Notes under the pieces: generated by a model
The model's database searches: none
Told to the model about the DNA's origin: nothing
Seen by the model: only the letters and a program-made list of their open reading frames with translations
Translations under genes and position numbers: made by a program
Source of the DNA: Clostridiales bacterium UBA6386
GTDB lineage: Bacteria > Bacillota > Clostridia > Oscillospirales > Oscillospiraceae
Length of the DNA stretch: 64,000 nt
Assembly (NCBI GenBank): GCA_002437585.1
Contig: DJQM01000019.1
Location: forward strand, 1 to 64,000
Direction: 5' to 3'
Part shown: piece by piece, positions 59,594-64,000 of the stretch
How positions within the stretch are numbered: position 1 is the first letter of the stretch
Layout of the letters: the number at the start of each line of letters is the position of its first letter

Positions 59594-62236
59594 TTAATTT
59601 GCAAGCTTCCGCATCGCCTGCTCGTTCTGCTCCAGCTGGGCAATCAGATCCCGGGTCTTCTGAGCCTTCTGACGCTCCGCATCCACCACAGCCTCGGGAG
59701 CCCGGGAGACAAACTTCTCGTTTGCCAGCTTGCTTTCGGTGCTGGCCAGGAACTTCCTGGCATCCGCCAGCTCCTTGCCGATCCGCGCCAGCTCCTTGGC
59801 AACGTCCACCAGCTGGCCCATGGGAATATAGAGCTTGGCATCGGCGGTGGTGATGGTCACCATGCCGTCCAGGTTTTCCGGCTCCGCGTTCAGCAGGGTC
59901 ACGGTGTCGGCGTAGGCAAGCCGCTGGATGAAGCCCTCACCCTCCGCATAAACCTGAGGCTTGCCGGTGAGGATGAACAGTGCCGCCTTCTTGCTGGGCG
60001 GAACGTTCATTTCCGTCCGACGGGCACGAATGGCCCGGATGGCCTCCATCACAGACTCCATGTGGCTCTGCTCCGCGGCAAAGCTCAGATCCTCCCGGTA
60101 TTCAGGCCACTTGGCTACGATCAGAGCCGGGCCTTCATGGGGCAGGCTCTGCCAGATTTCCTCGGTGATGAAGGGCATGAACGGATGCAGCAGCCGCAGC
60201 ACCTGGTCAAGGACGTACACCAGAACCTGCAGAGCCGTCTGCTTCCGGTCAGCGTCCTCGGAGTACAGACGAGCCTTGGTCAGCTCGATATACCAGTCGC
60301 AGTAGGTGTCCCAGATGAAGTCGTAGACCTTCTGGACGGCAACGCCCAGCTCGTACTTTTCCAGATTCTCCGTGACCTCGGCAATCAGGGTGTTCAGCTT
60401 GGACAGCACCCACTTGTCGGCGATCTCCAGCTTGTCAGCGGCGGGCAGCTCGTTCACCGCACCCTCACCCAGGTTCATCAGCACATACCGGGAGGCGTTC
60501 CACAGCTTGTTGGCAAAGTTGCGCATGGCCTCGCACCGCTCGGTGTAGAAGCGCATGTCGTTCCCGGGAGAGTTGCTGGTGACCATGTTCATCCGCAGAG
60601 CGTCGCAGCCGTACTTATCGATCATCTCCAGGGGGTCAATGCCGTTGCCCAGGGACTTACTCATTTTTCTTCCCAGGTTGTCCCGAACCAGGCCGTGGAT
60701 CAGCACGGTGTGGAAGGGGGTCTTTCCGGTGTGCTCACAGCCGGAGAAGATCATTCTGGCCACCCAGAAGAAAATAATGTCGTAGCCCGTGACCAGCACA
60801 TCCGTGGGATAGAAATAGTTGTAATCCTTGGTCTTTTCCGGCCAGCCCAGGGTCTCAAAAGGCCACAGAGCAGAGGAGAACCAGGTGTCCAGCACATCCT
60901 CCTCCCGGGTAATGTGGGTGCTGCCGCACTTCTCGCACTTACAGGGATCCTGCCGGGACACGGTGATGTGGCCGCAATCGGCGCAGGTCCAGGCGGGAAT
61001 CTGATGCCCCCACCACAGCTGCCGGGAAATGCACCAGTCCCGGACGTTCTCCATCCAGTTCATATAGATCTTGCTGAACCGGTCGGGGACGAACTTCGTC
61101 TCCCCGTCCTTCACCACCCGGATGGCCTCCTTGGCCAGGGGCTTCATCTTCACGAACCACTGGGCGGAGATGATCGGCTCCACGTCCTGATGGCAGCGGT
61201 AGCAGGTGCCCACATTGTGGGAGTAATCCTCCACCTTCACCAGATACCCCTGGGCATCCAGATCGGCCACGATCTGCTTTCTGGCCTCGTAGCGATCCAG
61301 ACCCTGATACTTGCCGCCGAACTCGTTGACAACACCGTGGTCATCCAGCACCCGGATGACCTCCAGGTTGTGCCGCAGACCCACCTCAAAGTCGTTGGGG
61401 TCGTGAGCGGGAGTCATCTTCACGCAGCCGGTGCCGAATTCCATTTCGGCATAGTCGTCGGCCACCACGGGAATCTCCTTGTTCACCAGGGGCAGAATGA
61501 CCTTCTTGCCCACGATGTCCTTGTACCGCTCATCGTTGGGGTTTACGCAGACGCCGGAGTCGCCCAGCATGGTCTCCGGCCGGGTGGTAGCTACGATCAC
61601 CTCGCCGGTGCCGTCGGCCAGGGGGTAGCGGATGTGCCACAGATGGCCGGGCTTGTCCACATATTCCACCTCGGCATCACTCAGGGCGGTGACGCAGTGG
61701 GGGCACCAGTTGATGATCCGGCTGCCCTTGTAGATCAGGCCCTTCTCGTACAGGGACACGAAAACCTCCCGGACGGCTCTGGAGCAGCCCTCGTCCATGG
61801 TAAACCGGGCTCGCTCCCAGTCGCAGGAGGCACCCAGCTTCTTCTGCTGCTCAACAATCCGGTTGCCGTACTTATTCTTCCAGTCCCAGACCCGCTCCAG
61901 GAACTTCTCCCGACCTAAGTCGTAGCGGGTCAGGCCTTCCTTGCGCAGCTCTTCCTCCACCTTGATCTGGGTGGCGATACCCGCATGGTCAACGCCGGGA
62001 ACCCACAGGGCGTTGTAGCCCTGCATCCGCTTGAACCGGATCAGGGTATCCTGCAGGGTGGCATCCATGGCGTGACCCATGTGCAGCTGGCCGGTGACGT
62101 TGGGTGGCGGCATGACGACGGTGAAGGGCTTCTTGCGCTCGTCGACCTCGGCGTGGAAGTAGCCCCCCTCCTGCCACATCCGGTAGATTCGTTCTTCGGT
62201 CTGCCGAGGCTCATAGATCTTCGGTAACTCTCTCAT
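59594..62236 (-). CDS. valS: Valyl-tRNA synthetase
   Basis: Charges tRNA-Val. 880 aa, normal for Firmicutes. HIGH-type motif PPPNVTGQLHMGHA near 40-52, the editing domain (about 170-350, containing VVATTRPETMLGD-type sequence), KMSKS in LGRKMSKSLGNG, anticodon-binding domain and a C-terminal coiled coil (about 815-880, ELARIGKELADARKFLAS). AAGGAG lies 8-9 nt before the ATG. Regulated by the T-box leader upstream. The usual downstream folC is absent. Confidence 0.97.
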   Translation of the reverse strand: MRELPKIYEPRQTEERIYRMWQEGGYFHAEVDERKKPFTVVMPPPNVTGQLHMGHAMDATLQDTLIRFKRMQGYNALWVPGVDHAGIATQIKVEEELRKEGLTRYDLGREKFLERVWDWKNKYGNRIVEQQKKLGASCDWERARFTMDEGCSRAVREVFVSLYEKGLIYKGSRIINWCPHCVTALSDAEVEYVDKPGHLWHIRYPLADGTGEVIVATTRPETMLGDSGVCVNPNDERYKDIVGKKVILPLVNKEIPVVADDYAEMEFGTGCVKMTPAHDPNDFEVGLRHNLEVIRVLDDHGVVNEFGGKYQGLDRYEARKQIVADLDAQGYLVKVEDYSHNVGTCYRCHQDVEPIISAQWFVKMKPLAKEAIRVVKDGETKFVPDRFSKIYMNWMENVRDWCISRQLWWGHQIPAWTCADCGHITVSRQDPCKCEKCGSTHITREEDVLDTWFSSALWPFETLGWPEKTKDYNYFYPTDVLVTGYDIIFFWVARMIFSGCEHTGKTPFHTVLIHGLVRDNLGRKMSKSLGNGIDPLEMIDKYGCDALRMNMVTSNSPGNDMRFYTERCEAMRNFANKLWNASRYVLMNLGEGAVNELPAADKLEIADKWVLSKLNTLIAEVTENLEKYELGVAVQKVYDFIWDTYCDWYIELTKARLYSEDADRKQTALQVLVYVLDQVLRLLHPFMPFITEEIWQSLPHEGPALIVAKWPEYREDLSFAAEQSHMESVMEAIRAIRARRTEMNVPPSKKAALFILTGKPQVYAEGEGFIQRLAYADTVTLLNAEPENLDGMVTITTADAKLYIPMGQLVDVAKELARIGKELADARKFLASTESKLANEKFVSRAPEAVVDAERQKAQKTRDLIAQLEQNEQAMRKLAN

Positions 62237-62254
62237 TTTGTTTCGCTCCTTTGT

Positions 62255-62653
62255 AAAATAGAAACGCCCCGAGTCTAAATTGACTCAGGGCGAAAAGCTT
62301 TTCCGCGGTACCACCTGAATTCCCTTTCGGGCACTCAAAAGCTGTAACGGGCTCACCCGTACTTCCCTACCTATAGGAACCTCTGAATAAATCGTCTGCG
62401 GCTGGATAGCGGATCTTTTCCCCTATCCGTGCGGCTTCAAAAGTGGGCAATACACGAAGTATTCCTCCGCTTTTGAACCCTTCTGCTAGCGAAAAATCTC
62501 TCGCTCCCAGCTCTTGCCGATTTCATCAGAGCTTCCTTTACCTTCAGGAAATCCACTCCGGGGCGACCATCCGCTTATCGCTTTATGCCCTCGCACCACC
62601 CGGACACTCTCTGAAAAGCTTCGGGAAGCGGAACCTCCCCTTCTTCACGTTTG
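62255..62653 (-). promoter_or_regulatory. T-box riboswitch of valS (interrupted by a repeat)
   Basis: Stem I on the minus strand has the expected marks: GAAGAAGGGGAGGTTCC, the AG bulge CAGAGAG, GGTGGTGCGAGGGC and a specifier GTC (62567-62565, a valine codon) in ATGGTCGCC. The T-box core AGGTGGTACCGCGG (62316-62303) lies before the terminator CGCCCTGAGTC / GACTCGGGGCG (62292-62265) with TTTCTATTTT. Uncharged tRNA-Val should stabilise the antiterminator. A 161-nt family 1 repeat separates stem I from this domain. Confidence 0.93.
62376..62536 (-). repeat. Repeat family 1, copy C, inside the valS leader
   Basis: 161-nt imperfect palindrome with ends GGAACCTCTGAATAAATC and, from the other end, GGAAGCTCTGATGAAATC. 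It shares blocks with copies A and B in the same order (GTCTGCGGCT, GCGGATCTTTT, GTATTCC, AATCTCTCGCT, CTTGCCGATTTCATCA) but is more diverged. It occupies the linker between T-box stem I and the antiterminator. Confidence 0.85.
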
Positions 62654-62659
62654 GCTTTT

Positions 62660-62688
62660 AGGGTAACACATTTTTCGGCCAATGTCAA
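62660..62688 (-). promoter_or_regulatory. Promoter of the valS T-box transcript
   Basis: Minus strand TTGACA (62688-62683), 17-nt spacer, TACCCT (62665-62660); the -10 is weak. Confidence 0.6.
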
Positions 62689-62706
62689 TAAAATGTTGGA
62701 ATTCTC

Positions 62707-62735
62707 TTGACGAACGGGAACGCAATTCTTATAAT
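62707..62735 (+). promoter_or_regulatory. Promoter of the GT2 gene
   Basis: TTGACG (62707-62712), 17-nt spacer, TATAAT (62730-62735). It is back to back with the valS promoter; the leader is very short. Confidence 0.8.
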
Positions 62736-62753
62736 GGCAGGGATTCCTTTGAA

Positions 62754-63707
62754 ATGAGCGTGAACAGTATGAAGCTTTCCCTGATCGTTCCCTGCTACAA
62801 CGAGGCGGAAAATGTAGCCGCCTTCCAGCAGGCAGTGCTGGAAGCCTTTGAAGGCTGCGGCTATGACTATGAAATTGTGTATATTGACGACGGCAGTCGG
62901 GACGCAACCCTGCATAACCTGAAAAAGCTCCACGCGGCCAATACCTGCCCGGTGCAGGTCATCTCCTTCTCCCGGAATTTCGGCAAGGAGGCGGGCATTT
63001 ACGCGGGGCTGGAGCACGCCCGGGGGGACTATCTTTCCCTCATCGACGCGGATCTGCAGCAGCGGCCGGAGCTTGTGCGCCAGATGGTGCAAATCCTCGA
63101 TGAAGAGCCACAGGTGGACGTGGTGGCGGCCTACCAGGATCGCCGGGGCGAAGGCAAGGTTCTCTCCTTCTTCAAAAAGGGCTTCTACAGCCTCATTAAC
63201 CGCCTTTCCAAGGTTCGGCTCCAGCCGGACGCCAGCGATTTCCGCACCTTCCGCCGGAGCGTCCGGGACAGCCTGCTGGCACTGCCTGAGTACCACCGGT
63301 TCTCCAAGGGCCTGTTCGCCTGGGTGGGCTATGAGACCCGCTTTATCCCCTACACTGCCTGCGCCAGAGCCTCCGGCACCACCAAGTGGAACTTCTGGAA
63401 GCTGGTGAACTACGCCGTCGAGGGCATCATCGGCTTTTCCACCGCGCCCCTGCGGCTGGCGACCCTCTGCGGCACGGTGACGGGCATTGCGGCCATTGTG
63501 TACCTGATTTGTGTCATCCTAGAAAAGCTGACCAGGGGCATTGCCGTTCCCGGCTACGCCACCATCATTGTGCTGCTTCTGCTGTTTTCCAGCATTCAGC
63601 TGTTCTGCATCGGTATCATCGGCGAGTATGTGGGTCGTATCTTCGAGCAAGGAAAAGACCGCCCCATTTATATTGCCAAGGAAGTTTTGGATTATCCCCA
63701 CGAATGA
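62754..63707 (+). CDS. GT2 glycosyltransferase, GtrB/polyprenyl-phosphate sugar type
   Basis: 317-aa family 2 glycosyltransferase. SLIVPCYNEAEN near 8-19, DDGSRDATL and the DADLQQRPE (DxD) motif bind nucleotide sugar and metal; two C-terminal membrane helices (about 235-257 and 268-290) anchor it. This layout matches GtrB/YkcC-type enzymes that charge undecaprenyl phosphate with a sugar. Start at ATG 62754 (AGGGA upstream); ATG 62769 is possible. Single gene. The sugar donor is unknown. Confidence 0.88.
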   Translation: MSVNSMKLSLIVPCYNEAENVAAFQQAVLEAFEGCGYDYEIVYIDDGSRDATLHNLKKLHAANTCPVQVISFSRNFGKEAGIYAGLEHARGDYLSLIDADLQQRPELVRQMVQILDEEPQVDVVAAYQDRRGEGKVLSFFKKGFYSLINRLSKVRLQPDASDFRTFRRSVRDSLLALPEYHRFSKGLFAWVGYETRFIPYTACARASGTTKWNFWKLVNYAVEGIIGFSTAPLRLATLCGTVTGIAAIVYLICVILEKLTRGIAVPGYATIIVLLLLFSSIQLFCIGIIGEYVGRIFEQGKDRPIYIAKEVLDYPHE

Positions 63708-63710
63708 GCG

Positions 63711-63742
63711 GAAGCCCCGCAGGCGATTGCCTGCGGGGCTTC
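63711..63742. terminator. Bidirectional terminator
   Basis: Perfect 14-bp stem GAAGCCCCGCAGGC / GCCTGCGGGGCTTC, loop GATT, between the convergent GT2 and spoIIIAH-like genes. Confidence 0.88.
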
Positions 63743-63744
63743 CC

Positions 63745-64000
63745 TTATTGTACCTCCACCACCCGGATATCGCTCATCGTGTAATCCGACTGGCTCATGA
63801 CGATGTCTGCGATGACGGCCACGTCCGCCTGCTGCAGACCTCCCTCCGGAGAGGACACGGCCACGGAGATCCCGTCGCCGGACATGTAGGCCACGCAGTC
63901 GGCGTAGCCCTTGGCAATGACCAGACTTTCAATCTGGGCTTCGCTCAGTGCCGTCTGGACAATATCGTCCAGGCTGGCCGCCGACTCCAGCTCCTTGCTG
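63745..64000 (-). CDS. spoIIIAH: SpoIIIAH-like protein, C-terminal part (runs off the window)
   Basis: The last 84 codons of a minus-strand gene whose start lies beyond 64000. The protein reads SKELESAASLDDIVQTALSE..., then IAKGYADCVAYMSGDGISVAV, then ADVAVIADIVMSQSDYTMSDIRVVEV before the stop. This is the YscJ/FliF-like ring domain of SpoIIIAH, the mother-cell half of the SpoIIIAH-SpoIIQ channel. A spoIIIA operon is therefore likely just outside the window. Confidence 0.8.
   Translation of the reverse strand, partial: SKELESAASLDDIVQTALSEAQIESLVIAKGYADCVAYMSGDGISVAVSSPEGGLQQADVAVIADIVMSQSDYTMSDIRVVEVQ

Noticed and set aside
59267..61918. An 883-codon open frame opposite valS
   Set aside because: Shadow of valS; the first part crosses the valS terminator and the repeat.

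Overview
The window reads as a chromosomal segment of a GC-rich, endospore-forming, probably anaerobic Firmicute of the Clostridia, most like the gut Oscillospirales. The evidence is gene content: the complete sigma-F operon (spoIIAA-spoIIAB-sigF), yunB, yqfC/yqfD, a ylbJ-like gene and the end of spoIIIAH; a Na+-pump decarboxylase beta subunit; type III glutamine synthetase; T-box control of valS; and Firmicute-style promoters. The species assignment is inference. There is no transposase, integrated phage, rRNA or CRISPR array.

Layout. 0.1-2 kb (+): nnrD, a small lipoprotein and an orphan mazF. 2-20 kb (-): a long run of glutamine, ammonia and aspartate enzymes, transcribed glnN, amt-PII fusion, asnB, purC, purA, purB, guaA, pyrG, purF, carA, carB. 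20-27 kb (+): glnA and an ANTAR regulator, then Asp23-nusB-tsaD-like-xseA-xseB-ispA-alkD-like. 27-28.5 kb: a yybP-ykoY-type riboswitch with an overlapping terminator ahead of oadB and a 41-aa oadG-like gene. 28.5-39.5 kb: a mixed region with DAHP synthase, a GH25 lipoprotein, a GNAT enzyme, tRNA-Leu(CAG), an XRE regulator, two tyrosine recombinases, pfkA, an ECF sigma/anti-sigma pair, a toxin-antitoxin pair and small membrane proteins. 39.5-50.7 kb (-): housekeeping genes coaD, rsmD, uvrC, HPr, mutS2, recO, yqzL-like, era, ybeY, phoH, yqfD, yqfC. 50.7-64 kb: ylbJ-like, a Cys-rich small protein, a repeat-filled gap, ligA, yunB, pcrA, sigF-spoIIAB-spoIIAA, valS with its T-box leader, a GT2 glycosyltransferase and the 3' end of spoIIIAH.

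How the genes work together. The 14-21 kb core brings in ammonium (Amt), senses nitrogen state (fused PII) and makes glutamine (two unrelated synthetases on divergent, near-consensus promoters). The genes downstream on the same strand are those that spend glutamine or aspartate on asparagine, purines, CTP and carbamoyl phosphate. An ANTAR protein with a degenerate receiver sits beside glnA.

The least expected signal is a family of three imperfect palindromes of about 160 nt (52.1, 57.6 and 62.4 kb). One copy lies inside a second, about 110-nt repeat whose uninterrupted version is also in the window, giving filled and empty sites. Another lies inside the valS T-box leader between stem I and the antiterminator. 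Arms of two copies differ by paired, compensating changes.
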